From Bryobacter sp. (lineage in GTDB: Bacteria; Acidobacteriota; Terriglobia; Bryobacterales; Bryobacteraceae), in the NCBI GenBank assembly GCA_022843625.1, contig JALHNH010000016.1, forward strand, positions 62,001 to 126,000: DNA of 64,000 nucleotides. Direction: 5' to 3'. Numbering within the stretch: position 1 is the first letter of the stretch; every line of letters begins with the position of its first letter. The position numbers and the translations under genes were made by a program. This document shows positions 49,578-58,779 of the stretch, piece by piece. The notes under the pieces were generated by a model. The model saw only the letters and a list, made by a program, of their open reading frames with translations. It was not told the origin of the DNA and made no database searches.

Positions 49578-51497
49578 GTGACGTACAAAAACTTGTCCAC
49601 TCATCAGTTGACAGCGATCCTGCTCGCTCTCAGCATCCTTCCATCTTCCATAGCCCAGGAACAAGAGGCCGTTCTGCCCTTGACCGAAATGGGCGGTGCC
49701 AATTGTACTTTTAAATCAGATCCTGACGAATACACCGCACTGGAAGCACGTGTGCGGGAAACCGTACAAGCCCGGGCTATGAACTTCAAGGGCGGCCGTC
49801 AAGCAGCGTCAGCTCGCTCGGCTGCTCCCGGGACTATTGAGCTCAAGGGAATGATCGACGAAGCGATCTTTGGCAAGCTTGCATCGGCTGGGGTGCCGAG
49901 TGCTCGCCTCACCACGGATGAAGAATTCGTCCGTCGTATTTACCTTGATCTGACAGGGCGTATCCCGACCATCGAACAGTACCGCGCCTTTATTGAAGAG
50001 AAGAATGAGCGCAAGCGTTCTGAACTGATTGACCGCCTGCTGTACTCGCGTGAATTCACCGACAAGTGGACGATGTGGTGGGGTGACCTGCTGCAGAATG
50101 CTGCGTCTAACGCTTACCGTAATCAGCAGGTAGGCGCCCGAAACAACTTCTTTGGCTGGATCGCGCAAAGCGTCTCGCAGAACAAATCGATCAAAGATAT
50201 CGTTTTTGAAGCGATCACTGCCAAAGGTAATACCGAACGTGGCGGAAGCGAAGGCCCCTCAACCTGGATTAACCGCTGGCGCACGCCGGGTGGGCCGATC
50301 GAGGATACTTACGACACACTGTTTTCTCGTAGTGTGACTGCATTCATGGGTATGGGGCACTATGACTGCATCATGTGTCACGACGGGCGTGGGCGTCTCG
50401 AACAGTTGAGCCTGTGGGGCCGCCGTGCCACTCGCATGGAAGCCTACCAGATGGCTGCCTACTTCTCGCGGGTTCGCTTTGCAGACCGGAATGCAATGGC
50501 GGCTGAATTACCGAATTCGACAGATATTACAGATGCTACGGCTGGCAACTACAACATGAACACCACCTTCGGGAACCGTCCCCGTCGTGTTCAGATTGGA
50601 ACGCTGCGCTCAGCCAATCCTGCCTGGCGCATGGGCGAAGCCGAACCAAACGGTGCAGACTGGCGTGCCCAGTTCGCAACACGTCTAGTGAACGACAAGA
50701 TGTTTGCCCGTAATTTTGCAAACCGGCTCTGGAAAGAAGTTTTCAACATGGCGCTGGTGGAGCCGGTGGATCAACTCGATCCCGCTCGCCTCGACCCGAA
50801 GAACCCTCCCACGGGTGAATGGAGCTTGCAGGCGACCCACCCCGAGCTGCTTGAAAAGTTGGCGGAGGATTTGATCGACAACAACTATAATCTGCGTGAA
50901 TTCATGCGCAAGCTGGTGGAATCAAACGCCTACCAATTGAGTTCCGATTATGGGGACGGGTGGAAGGCAGAGTATGTACCGCTTTTTGCCCGTCACTATG
51001 TTCGCCGGCTCGAAGGCGAAGAAGTGCACGATGCAATCCAGACCGCGACTAACGTTTTGGGCCGCTACACGATTGGCGGCTGGGCAGAACCTGTGAATTG
51101 GGCCATGCAAATGCCCGAACCGGTGGAACCGAACAGCAACGGCGGCGTGCGTGACTTCATGAATCTCTTCTTGCGCGGCAATCGCAACACGCAGCAGCGC
51201 AGCCAGGATGGTAGCATCCTGCAGCAACTCAACCTGATGAACAATAGCTTCGTGACGTCCAGGGCAAAAGTAGCTGCCTCGACTTCTCTACGAAGTATCG
51301 CCTTGATGACAGATCGCGGTTCTATGGCCGACGAACTCTTCTTGCGTTTCCTAGGCCGCATGCCGAGCGAAACCGAGAAGGCAAAAACCATGGCACATCT
51401 GGCGAAAGCTGGCACCGTGCAAGCCGCCAAAAACACCGCAGTCGAAGACTTGGCTTGGGTCATGATGAACAAACAAGAGTTCATCTTTAGCTATTAA
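49578..51497 (+). CDS. Exported DUF1549/DUF1553 protein with a CxxCH haem-like motif
   Basis: The 639-residue protein has a signal-like segment (LTAILLALSILPSSIAQ). The DUF1549 block contains DEEFVRRIYLDLTGRIPT and RSELIDRLLYSREF. The DUF1553 block contains ARNFANRLWKEVF and EFMRKLVESNAYQLSS. A single Cys264-x2-Cys267-His268 (CIMCHDG) could bind c-type haem. These domains usually occur as PSCyt-type proteins in Planctomycetes and Acidobacteria, paired with DUF1501. The start is GTG after GGGGAATC; an ATG 15 codons earlier would include a possible -10 element. The biochemical role is unknown; electron transfer or polymer degradation have been suggested for relatives. Confidence 0.82.
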   Translation: MTYKNLSTHQLTAILLALSILPSSIAQEQEAVLPLTEMGGANCTFKSDPDEYTALEARVRETVQARAMNFKGGRQAASARSAAPGTIELKGMIDEAIFGKLASAGVPSARLTTDEEFVRRIYLDLTGRIPTIEQYRAFIEEKNERKRSELIDRLLYSREFTDKWTMWWGDLLQNAASNAYRNQQVGARNNFFGWIAQSVSQNKSIKDIVFEAITAKGNTERGGSEGPSTWINRWRTPGGPIEDTYDTLFSRSVTAFMGMGHYDCIMCHDGRGRLEQLSLWGRRATRMEAYQMAAYFSRVRFADRNAMAAELPNSTDITDATAGNYNMNTTFGNRPRRVQIGTLRSANPAWRMGEAEPNGADWRAQFATRLVNDKMFARNFANRLWKEVFNMALVEPVDQLDPARLDPKNPPTGEWSLQATHPELLEKLAEDLIDNNYNLREFMRKLVESNAYQLSSDYGDGWKAEYVPLFARHYVRRLEGEEVHDAIQTATNVLGRYTIGGWAEPVNWAMQMPEPVEPNSNGGVRDFMNLFLRGNRNTQQRSQDGSILQQLNLMNNSFVTSRAKVAASTSLRSIALMTDRGSMADELFLRFLGRMPSETEKAKTMAHLAKAGTVQAAKNTAVEDLAWVMMNKQEFIFSY

Positions 51498-51518
51498 GGG
51501 CAAGGGAGAAACGTCATC

Positions 51519-52928
51519 ATGGATCGAATTTGCGGAGAACTGCCGGCCGGTAAAGACCGCTTCGGCAAAGACTGGACCGGGATCAAGGGAACTTGTTTCT
51601 GGAAGGCGCCTCATTTCAACCGGCGCACGTTTTTCAAACACATGAGCTCGGCGGTGGGCGGCTATTTTCTGATGCCGTCACGCCCGATGGAGACCGTGGC
51701 CAAGGCGGCAGTGACGCCGATAAATCGCGCCAAGAACGTCATCTTCATCATGATGGGTGGAGGCCCTAGCCATATCGATACCTTCGACCTGAAGGAAGGC
51801 CCGTGGCTTCCTTCGTCCTACGAGCCGACCAATTACGGAGATGTCCGTTGGCCCCGTGGCTTGTTTCCGAAGATTGCCGAACAAATGGAGTCAGTTGCGT
51901 TGGTTCGCAGCATCAAGCCCTGGGCTGCAGTGCATGAATTGGCCAGCACCTGGCTCCAGATGGGCCGCAACCCTGTGAATAGTTTGTCCCGGATTGCGCC
52001 GCACATCGGCTCGGTGGTTTCTCTTGAGTTTGCCACTCGTGGTGGAGACAAGACGCTTCCGCCGTTCTTTAACCTCAATGCCGGTGGTGGGGTGGGTAGT
52101 GGATATTTGCCACCTGCCTTCGCTCCGTTCTATTTCAGCCCCGGCGGTAATCCGCCGAGCGGCACAACTCACCCCGACCTCCAGCCGGCCTTTGATCGCC
52201 GCTTCGCGTTGTTAAATGATCTCGATTCCGAAATGCGTGGCAAGGGCACTCTGGGGGCCAAAGGCGATGAGATGTCTGCCTTCAATTCTGCGGCGCGACA
52301 GTTGATGTATCGCAGCGAAATCGATAGCCTCTTCCGCTTTTCAGCCGACGAACGTATTCGCTACGGCAATACCGGTTTTGGCAACGCGCTGATCGTCGCA
52401 AAGAACCTGCTGGCTTCTGATCGGGGTACCCGCTTTGTGCAGGTGAATGTAGGTGGCTGGGACAATCACGCCGCCATCTACACTGGCCCCTTGAATCCGG
52501 CCAACGCAAACTCACTTGGCCGCCAGTTTGATACGGCCTTGGGCACTCTTCTTGCCGACATGAAGGCCAGTGGATTGCTTGAGCAAACTTTGGTTGTCGC
52601 AATGGGAGAATTCGGTCGCACGATCGGGATGCCCAATACAACCGTGGGTCGCGATCACTTCCTGCAGCAGGCGGCGCTTGTCGCCGGTGCGGGCATCAAG
52701 GGTTCAAGAGCCATCGGCAGCACTGACGCGAACGGTCGCGACACATTGAATCCGGGTTGGAGCCGCGAACGCAGTATTCGTGCAGAAGATCTCGAAGCAA
52801 CGATTTACTCAGCGCTTGGAATTGACTGGACAACCATTCGCCGCGATGATCCCCTAGGCCGAGGTTTTGAATACGTGCCCTTCTCAGAGCAGGATCTATA
52901 CGGGCCGATTCACGAACTCTGGCAATAG
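51519..52928 (+). CDS. DUF1501 protein (sulfatase-like fold)
   Basis: The 469-residue protein carries DUF1501 motifs: FNRRTFFKHMSSAVGGYF with a Tat-like preceding region, NVIFIMMGGGPSHIDTFDLK, RFVQVNVGGWDNHAAIYTG, VVAMGEFGRTIGMPN and GRDHF. The fold is related to alkaline phosphatase/sulfatase enzymes, but no substrate is established. The gene follows the DUF1549/DUF1553 gene by 21 nt, the conserved partnership in Planctomycetes and Acidobacteria. The stop is 1 nt from the convergent membrane-protein gene. Confidence 0.85.
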   Translation: MDRICGELPAGKDRFGKDWTGIKGTCFWKAPHFNRRTFFKHMSSAVGGYFLMPSRPMETVAKAAVTPINRAKNVIFIMMGGGPSHIDTFDLKEGPWLPSSYEPTNYGDVRWPRGLFPKIAEQMESVALVRSIKPWAAVHELASTWLQMGRNPVNSLSRIAPHIGSVVSLEFATRGGDKTLPPFFNLNAGGGVGSGYLPPAFAPFYFSPGGNPPSGTTHPDLQPAFDRRFALLNDLDSEMRGKGTLGAKGDEMSAFNSAARQLMYRSEIDSLFRFSADERIRYGNTGFGNALIVAKNLLASDRGTRFVQVNVGGWDNHAAIYTGPLNPANANSLGRQFDTALGTLLADMKASGLLEQTLVVAMGEFGRTIGMPNTTVGRDHFLQQAALVAGAGIKGSRAIGSTDANGRDTLNPGWSRERSIRAEDLEATIYSALGIDWTTIRRDDPLGRGFEYVPFSEQDLYGPIHELWQ

Positions 52929-52929
52929 C

Positions 52930-53322
52930 CTAGCGTTCGCGCTTAAACATCATCAGGCTGCAGAAGAAGCTACCGAGGGCACCGAACGCGAGAGCGGCGG
53001 TGCCCTGAAATGTTTCTGCGTCCGCAAAACGATAGCCCTGATAGAAGAAGCCATAAACCATCAGGCCGAAGAAAATCAGAGCCATTACCGGCAGCAGTCC
53101 CTTGAAGATGTTGAAGAAGGCAAGCAGCACGCTCAAGCCGCCGAGAATTCCCAGAATCAGCATTGCCTTGGATAGATCTTCGCCGGTCCAGATAAACGTG
53201 TCGAGCTTCCAGTTGTGCAGGCCGGAGATGTAGGCGACAACGCCGAAGCCGGTAAGGAAAACAGAGAGAAACAGCGTAAACAGGTAGCTGTAAAAGCGCA
53301 TCAGGGCGTGGAGGATCTTCAT
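52930..53322 (-). CDS. Small four-helix membrane protein, unknown
   Basis: The 130-residue protein has four hydrophobic segments: LFTLFLSVFLTGFGVVAYI, AMLILGILGGLSVLLAFFNI, LLPVMALIFFGLMVYGFFY and TAALAFGALGSFFCSLMMF. A short basic tail follows (KRER). I do not recognise it. It is divergent from the DPP IV-like gene, with 55 nt between starts, and convergent with the DUF1501 gene. Confidence 0.6.
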   Translation of the reverse strand: MKILHALMRFYSYLFTLFLSVFLTGFGVVAYISGLHNWKLDTFIWTGEDLSKAMLILGILGGLSVLLAFFNIFKGLLPVMALIFFGLMVYGFFYQGYRFADAETFQGTAALAFGALGSFFCSLMMFKRER

Positions 53323-53377
53323 GAGCGTATGGTTGCGAAAGACCTATCTTAGCCCAAACTGAGGACAGATTTGCTTT

Positions 53378-55612
53378 ATGCTGGGTCTCGTGCGTAGAAA
53401 CATTTTTGTCACTTTATTGTTTGCGTCCCAATTGTTTGGGTCTGAAGAGTTCCAGCATCAGCTGAAACGGATCTTCTCCACTAATAGTGCCTTCTCCAAT
53501 CGAAGTTTCGGCCCGGCGCGCTGGATTGAGAAAGGCGCGGCCTACTCGACAGTCGAGAATTCTGAGATCGTTCGCTATGACACGGCTACGGCCAAGCGCA
53601 CTGTACTGGTTTCGGCCGCTCAATTGACTCCCAAAGACGCCAAGCCGCTTCGCATCGAAGATTACCGCTGGTCGGCAGATGGCAAGCGCCTGCTGATCTT
53701 TACAGACACCAAGAAGGTATGGCGGCTCAATACTCGCGGCGATTATTGGGTGCTGGATCTGACTGAAAATTCGCTGAAGAAAATTGGTGCGGGTGCGCCT
53801 GCTTCAACGCTCATGTTTGCGAAGTTTTCACCCGACGCGAGCCGTGTGGCCTACGTTCGCGAAAATAATATCTATGTCGAAGACCTGAAATCAGGTGTGG
53901 TGAAGCCGCTGACAAGCGATGGGTCTGCCACTCTGATCAATGGCACCTCGGACTGGGTTTATGAGGAAGAACTCTACGTACGCGATGGTTTTCGCTGGAG
54001 CCCGGACGGTAGGAGTGTCGCCTTCTGGCAATTTGATTCCACCGGCGTTGAAGAGTTTACGCTCATCAACAATACCGATTCCGTCTACCCGAAGTTGACG
54101 AAAATCGCCTACCCCAAAGCAGGTACAAAAAACTCTTCCGTGCGCCTGGGTGTTGTACCCGCCGAGGGTGGCCCGGCCCGCTGGATGGAAGTGCCAGGCG
54201 ACCCGCGCAACCACTACCTGGCCGCCATGGAGTGGCGCGACGGCAGCCGCGAGATCGAGATCCAACAATTCAATCGTAAGCAGAACACGTTGATCGTTTT
54301 TGCTGGCGACGTTCGCACTGGTCAAGTGAAGGAAGTCTTTCGCGATGTCGACGAAGCATGGGTAGACAAGCACGAGCTGGAAGACGAAGCATTCACTTTG
54401 AATGGCGGCAAGAACACGCTGTGGTTGAGCGAGCGCGACGGCTGGCGGCACGCGTATTCCGTACCCGCTTCCGGTGGTGCGCCTGTCTTGCTGACGCCCG
54501 GAAACAGCGATGTAATCGCCGTCCTGGCGGTAGATCCCGAAAGTCGCTGGCTCTACTACATTGCTTCGCCCGAAAATGCGACGCAGCGATACCTCTATCG
54601 GGCACCTATCGATCGCAGCTCACCGGCGGTGCGTCTCACCCCTGCCGATCAACCCGGAACCCACGGCTACCGCATCTCACCCGATTGCCGCTGGGCCTTC
54701 CACACCTATTCGCGCATGGACCGGCCTGTGGTGACCGATCTGATTCGTTTACCCGATCATCAGTCCTCGCGTGTGCTCGAATCAAACGCTCCCCTGCGCG
54801 GGGCCATTGCCACGATCTCAGATCCGCCCGCTGAATTCTTCAAGGTCACAACTGGCGAAGGCGTCACCATGGATGGCTGGATGCTGAAGCCTCGCAGCTT
54901 TGACGCGGCGAAGAAATATCCGGTGATCGTGTTTGTCTATGGTGAGCCGGCGAGTGTCACAGTGACCGATGCCTGGGGTGGTACACGCGGATTGTTTCAT
55001 CGTGCTCTTGCAAATGAGGGTTATCTAGTGGTGAGTTTTGACAATCGCGGCACGCCTGCGCCCAAGGGGCGTGCCTGGCGCAAGATGATTTATGGCACTG
55101 TGGGCTTACTGTCTGCGCAAGACCAGAGTGAGGCTCTGCTTGCCCTCGGGCGCGCGCGCAGCTACGTGGACTTAAGCCGTGTTGGTGTCTGGGGCTGGAG
55201 CGGTGGAGGATCGAATACGCTCAACCTGATGTTCCGTTCGCCAGACCTTTACAAGGTGGGCGTTTCGGTAGCATCGGTTCCCGATCAGCGTCTCTACGAC
55301 ACGATTTATCAGGAGCGCTACATGGGCTTGCCAGACGAAAATGCTTCTGGCTATCGTCTGGGGTCGCCCATCAATTTCGCTGAAGGCCTGATGGGCAAGC
55401 TGCTACTCGTGCATGGCTCAGGGGACGACAACGTGCACTATCAGGGTGCAGAGAAGCTGGTCAATCGGCTCATCGAACTCGGCAAGCCCTTCGACTTTAT
55501 GTCTTACCCAAACCGATCTCATTCGATCAATGAAGGCCCAGGTACAAGCCTGCATTTGCATTCCCTGATTGGCCGTTACTTTCTCGACCATCTGCCGGCG
55601 GGCGCTCGCTAG
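53378..55612 (+). CDS. DPP IV-like S9 family peptidase
   Basis: The 744-residue exported protein has an N-terminal beta-propeller (DPPIV_N: WSADGKRLLIFTDTKKVWR, FSPDASRVAYVRENNIY) and a C-terminal alpha/beta hydrolase. The catalytic triad is Ser608 in GVWGWSGGGS, Asp683 in GSGDDNVHYQ and His715 in NRSHSI. The double Glu that binds the substrate N-terminus in DPP IV is present around 196-198 (VYEEELYV). It would release Xaa-Pro (or Xaa-Ala) dipeptides in the periplasm. It overlaps the aminotransferase gene by 4 nt tail to tail. Confidence 0.92.
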   Translation: MLGLVRRNIFVTLLFASQLFGSEEFQHQLKRIFSTNSAFSNRSFGPARWIEKGAAYSTVENSEIVRYDTATAKRTVLVSAAQLTPKDAKPLRIEDYRWSADGKRLLIFTDTKKVWRLNTRGDYWVLDLTENSLKKIGAGAPASTLMFAKFSPDASRVAYVRENNIYVEDLKSGVVKPLTSDGSATLINGTSDWVYEEELYVRDGFRWSPDGRSVAFWQFDSTGVEEFTLINNTDSVYPKLTKIAYPKAGTKNSSVRLGVVPAEGGPARWMEVPGDPRNHYLAAMEWRDGSREIEIQQFNRKQNTLIVFAGDVRTGQVKEVFRDVDEAWVDKHELEDEAFTLNGGKNTLWLSERDGWRHAYSVPASGGAPVLLTPGNSDVIAVLAVDPESRWLYYIASPENATQRYLYRAPIDRSSPAVRLTPADQPGTHGYRISPDCRWAFHTYSRMDRPVVTDLIRLPDHQSSRVLESNAPLRGAIATISDPPAEFFKVTTGEGVTMDGWMLKPRSFDAAKKYPVIVFVYGEPASVTVTDAWGGTRGLFHRALANEGYLVVSFDNRGTPAPKGRAWRKMIYGTVGLLSAQDQSEALLALGRARSYVDLSRVGVWGWSGGGSNTLNLMFRSPDLYKVGVSVASVPDQRLYDTIYQERYMGLPDENASGYRLGSPINFAEGLMGKLLLVHGSGDDNVHYQGAEKLVNRLIELGKPFDFMSYPNRSHSINEGPGTSLHLHSLIGRYFLDHLPAGAR

Positions 55613-56769
55613 CGTTCAATCCAGGCGCGCATGCGACGGGCGGCTTCTGCCAGATTCTCGCGGCTATTGGCGTAGCTGAAGCGCAGGTAGCCTTCGCCGT
55701 ATTCGCCAAAGGCGGTTCCGGCTAAAGCGGCAACTCCTGCTTCATTCAGCAGCCGGGTTGCGAGTTCTTCACTCGTGTAGCCGGTGCCCGTGATGTTGGG
55801 GAAGGCGTAGAACGCCCCGTTCGGCATGCGGCATTGCACGCCAGGGATTTCGTTCAGCATCCCGATAAAGAGCTGTCTGCGCTCACGGAATTCGGCCATC
55901 ATTTTGTCGACGTCAGACTGATCGCCCGTGAGCGCCGCAAGGCCAGCTCGCTGCACCATGCTCGCGGTGCAACTGACGCCGTTGACGAGCAGTTTCTGCA
56001 TCGCCTCGATCATCCACGTCGGCATCACGCCGTAGCCCAGGCGCCAGCCTGTCATCGCGTAGGTTTTGGAGAAGCCGTCGAGCAAAATCGTGCGTTCTTT
56101 CATGCCGGGCTCAGACAGGATTGACCGGGGCGGAGCGTCGAAGTACATCCGCGAGTAAATCTCGTCGGAGAAGACGTAGAAGTCATGCTTGATGGCGAGG
56201 CGCGCGATCTCGGCAATGTCTTCAGGCGGGATCACGCCGCCCGTTGGATTGGCGGGCGAATTGAGAATCAGCAGCTTCGTGCGGGGCGTGATGCTGTCCT
56301 TGAGCCTCTGCATATCGAAGCTGAAGTCGTGCGATTCTACAAGCGGAATCGATACCGGCGTGGCCCCGGCAAAGCGAACTGCACTTGCGTAGGTGGGGAA
56401 GCTTGGATTCGGCAGAATCACTTCGTCGCCTGGCTCTACCAGAGCGAGGATTGGGAAGAAGATCATCGGTTTGCCACCGGGTACAACGCAGACTTCGGCG
56501 CTTGAGACGGGGACCCCGCGCGTCTCTGCGATGTGCGAGGCGATGGCCTGGCGGAAGTCTTCATAGCCGAGCGTCGGCCCGTAGTGAGTCCAGCCGGCGT
56601 CGAGAGCTGCCTTGCCCGCTTCCACTACATGCTTCGGCGTATCAAAATCGGGCTCGCCAATCTCCATATGGATGATGTGCTTGCCTTGCGCCTCAAGCGC
56701 ACGGGCTTTTTGCAGAACGGAAAACGCGCCTTCAAGCTGAAGCGCATCAACACGGGAAGCAGGTTTCAC
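55609..56769 (-). CDS. Class I/II PLP-dependent aminotransferase
   Basis: The 386-residue fold type I enzyme has IHMEIGEPDFDTPKHVVEAG, LGYEDFRQAIA, VVPGGKPMIFFPILALVEPG, NPANPTGGVIP, VFSDEIYSRMYFD, and the PLP-lysine region LLDGFSKTYAMTGWRLGYGV (Lys in SKTYAM). It is close to AspC/AlaT-type enzymes. C-terminal LRFSYANSRENLAEAARRM carries the carboxylate-binding Arg. The start overlaps the stop of the OB-fold gene by 4 nt, so it is likely co-transcribed with the thiolase pair, though a metabolic link is not clear. The substrate is unassigned. Confidence 0.88.
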   Translation of the reverse strand: MKPASRVDALQLEGAFSVLQKARALEAQGKHIIHMEIGEPDFDTPKHVVEAGKAALDAGWTHYGPTLGYEDFRQAIASHIAETRGVPVSSAEVCVVPGGKPMIFFPILALVEPGDEVILPNPSFPTYASAVRFAGATPVSIPLVESHDFSFDMQRLKDSITPRTKLLILNSPANPTGGVIPPEDIAEIARLAIKHDFYVFSDEIYSRMYFDAPPRSILSEPGMKERTILLDGFSKTYAMTGWRLGYGVMPTWMIEAMQKLLVNGVSCTASMVQRAGLAALTGDQSDVDKMMAEFRERRQLFIGMLNEIPGVQCRMPNGAFYAFPNITGTGYTSEELATRLLNEAGVAALAGTAFGEYGEGYLRFSYANSRENLAEAARRMRAWIER

Positions 56770-56975
56770 GAAAGGACCTCAAAAATTGGGTAAGTCAACG
56801 AAGATTCAATCTCTCGTACCGTGTCGCCGATCTGGACGCGCTGGCCCGAGATACGAACGAGAAGTCGAGACTGATCTTCAAATGTAACAAGTGCGATCTG
56901 GTAGGGTGCCTCGGCGGCAAACTGTTCGGGTGCCGAGTGGATCATTGTTTCTGTGTAGACGATGGCTTGGCGCAT
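56766..56975 (-). CDS. Minimal OB-fold (DUF35-like) thiolase partner
   Basis: The 69-residue protein resembles the OB-fold half of DUF35 acyl-CoA-associated proteins: APYQIALVTFEDQSRLLVRI and GQRVQIGDTV. The rubredoxin-like zinc ribbon that normally precedes the OB fold is missing; there is no cysteine at all. I chose the ATG giving MRQAIVYTET because a longer frame overlaps the thiolase. The gene starts 1 nt after the thiolase stop and overlaps the aminotransferase start by 4 nt, so it is tightly coupled. It probably binds the thiolase, as DUF35 proteins do. Confidence 0.65.
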   Translation of the reverse strand: MRQAIVYTETMIHSAPEQFAAEAPYQIALVTFEDQSRLLVRISGQRVQIGDTVREIESSLTYPIFEVLS

Positions 56976-56976
56976 A

Positions 56977-58116
56977 CTAGTTCCTCTGAAGAATAGTGAC
57001 AACGCTGGTGGCTCCGCTGCCACCCAGGTTTTGTGCCAGTGCGGTGTTGGCTTTGGCTACCTGGCGGGGGCCAGCCTCGCCTCGCATCTGCAAGATGAGG
57101 TCACAGATCTGGGCAACGCCGGTGGCGCCGATCGGGTGGCCCTTCGCCTTGAGGCCACCAGAGGTGTTCACGGGGAGGCTTCCGTTGATGCCGGTTGCGC
57201 CCGAAGCCACCCAAGGGCCGCTGCCGCCTTTCTCGATGAAGCCCAGATCTTCCATGGCAATGAGTTCGGCGATCGTGAAGCAGTCGTGTACTTCGGCGAT
57301 GTCAATGTCGCTTGCCGCGATCCCGGCCTGCTTGTAGGCCTTGGCTGCTGCAAGCCGGGTTGCTTCGAGTGTGGTGATGTCGGTTTTGTCAGCAAGCGAG
57401 ACTGGGCCTGAGGCCTGTGCGCAGGCCGCGATCCGAATCGCTGCGGGTTCTGAGCTGATCCAGACTGCGGCCGCGCCGTCGCTTACCAGCGAGCAGTCGT
57501 AAATCGTGAAGGGCTCGGCCACGGGTTTGCCGGCTAGCGCCTGTTCGAGGGTGATCACCTTCTTCAGGTGAGCGTGCGGGTTGAGACTGGCGTTGTAGTG
57601 ATTCTTCACGGCTACTGCCGCCAGATGCTCGCGCGTGGTGCCGTACTGGTGCATGTGCCGGCGGGCAATCATGGCGAAGATCGCCGGGAAGGTTGCGCCG
57701 ATATTGGATTCAAGCTCGGCATCGCCAGCCCCGGCCAGTATCTGCGCGACCCTGGCCGTAGTCTGCGAGGTCATCTTCTCTACACCGCATACCAGGACGT
57801 TGTTGTAGCTGCCGCTTGCTACTGCCTGCATTGCGTGAAATAGCGCACTGCCGCCAGAGGCACAAGCAGCCTCGAATCGAGTTGCGGGGACGCCATGAAT
57901 CCCGGCAGCGCCAGCGATGAACGGTGCAAGATGGTTCTGACCGGTGAACGACGGGGCATCAAAATTGCCAACGTAAACAGCTTCGGCATCGGAAGGGCTT
58001 TTTCCTGCATCTGACAGACAGGCGGTGATCGCCTCCACCGCCAGATCCTTCAGGCTTCGACCGGCAAGGGCACCGAAAGCGGTCTTGCCGATTCCGGCAA
58101 CATGGACGGGTCTCAT
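56977..58116 (-). CDS. Thiolase-domain protein (acetyl-CoA acetyltransferase/SCP-x-like)
   Basis: The 379-residue protein of the SCP2-thiolase group has FEAACASGGSALFHAMQAV with the nucleophilic Cys, EVHDCFTIAELIAMEDLGF with the family His, and LKAKGHPIGATGVAQ with the general base. Members perform thiolytic cleavage or condensation of acyl-CoA, and many need a DUF35 protein. The downstream OB-fold gene is therefore its likely partner. The start (MRPVHVAGIG) was preferred over one 12 codons upstream. It is divergent from an ECF sigma gene, with 69 nt between. Confidence 0.88.
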   Translation of the reverse strand: MRPVHVAGIGKTAFGALAGRSLKDLAVEAITACLSDAGKSPSDAEAVYVGNFDAPSFTGQNHLAPFIAGAAGIHGVPATRFEAACASGGSALFHAMQAVASGSYNNVLVCGVEKMTSQTTARVAQILAGAGDAELESNIGATFPAIFAMIARRHMHQYGTTREHLAAVAVKNHYNASLNPHAHLKKVITLEQALAGKPVAEPFTIYDCSLVSDGAAAVWISSEPAAIRIAACAQASGPVSLADKTDITTLEATRLAAAKAYKQAGIAASDIDIAEVHDCFTIAELIAMEDLGFIEKGGSGPWVASGATGINGSLPVNTSGGLKAKGHPIGATGVAQICDLILQMRGEAGPRQVAKANTALAQNLGGSGATSVVTILQRN

Positions 58117-58185
58117 ATAATTCAATCGTAGTCCTGAATTGCCGCTCTGCACGCTTTGGAATCTTCGAGCGTCAAGTAATGATAG

Positions 58186-58779
58186 ATGAGCTTTGTGGCG
58201 ATAGTACGGGAAGTGGAGTCACCATTGTCGGCCAAATCCGCACCCAATTCGAGTTCCGGCGCCTCAGAGCGTGAACTTCAGGACCAATTCGTACGCGAAA
58301 ATCTTCGCCGTGTGTTCGCCCTAATCTATCGAATCGTCGGTAATGTGGCCGATGCGCAGGATCTGACCCAGGACACTTTCATCAAGGCGCTACAGCGCAA
58401 AGATCAGTTGAAAGACATCGAGAAAGCCAACCATTGGCTGGGCCGTGTGGCCAGCAATACGGCGATTGATTTCTTGCGCCGCAAGGCCCGTGTCAATTTT
58501 ACCGAAATCGATTCCTTAGTCGAACCATTGCCTGACCCGGTAAGCCGCCGCGCCGATGTCGAGATGCTTCGTAGCGAAGAAGCCGCTTACCTCGACCACT
58601 GCCTGGATTCGCTGAGCGTGCGGGAGAGAACTGCCCTGGTCTTGCGTGATGTTGAGGATATGCCGGCGCATGAAGTTGCTGAAATTCTGGGCTGTTCGCC
58701 AGCTACTGTGCGTTCACACATTGCCAACGCGCGTACCAAGTTTCGAGCCATTTACGAGAAGAGGAAGGAGGCGCAATGA
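58186..58779 (+). CDS. ECF-type RNA polymerase sigma factor, second
   Basis: The 197-residue protein has an N-terminal extension of about 35 residues. Region 2 contains LRRVFALIYRIVGNVADAQD, with DLTQDTFIKALQ and LGRVASNTAIDFLRRKAR. Region 4 contains ERTALVLRDVEDMPAHEVAE with ILGCSPATVRSHIANARTKF. The promoter specificity is unknown. It heads a tight rightward operon that continues with a zinc-finger membrane protein and two proteins of unknown family, all joined by 4- to 11-nt overlaps. Confidence 0.9.
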   Translation: MSFVAIVREVESPLSAKSAPNSSSGASERELQDQFVRENLRRVFALIYRIVGNVADAQDLTQDTFIKALQRKDQLKDIEKANHWLGRVASNTAIDFLRRKARVNFTEIDSLVEPLPDPVSRRADVEMLRSEEAAYLDHCLDSLSVRERTALVLRDVEDMPAHEVAEILGCSPATVRSHIANARTKFRAIYEKRKEAQ

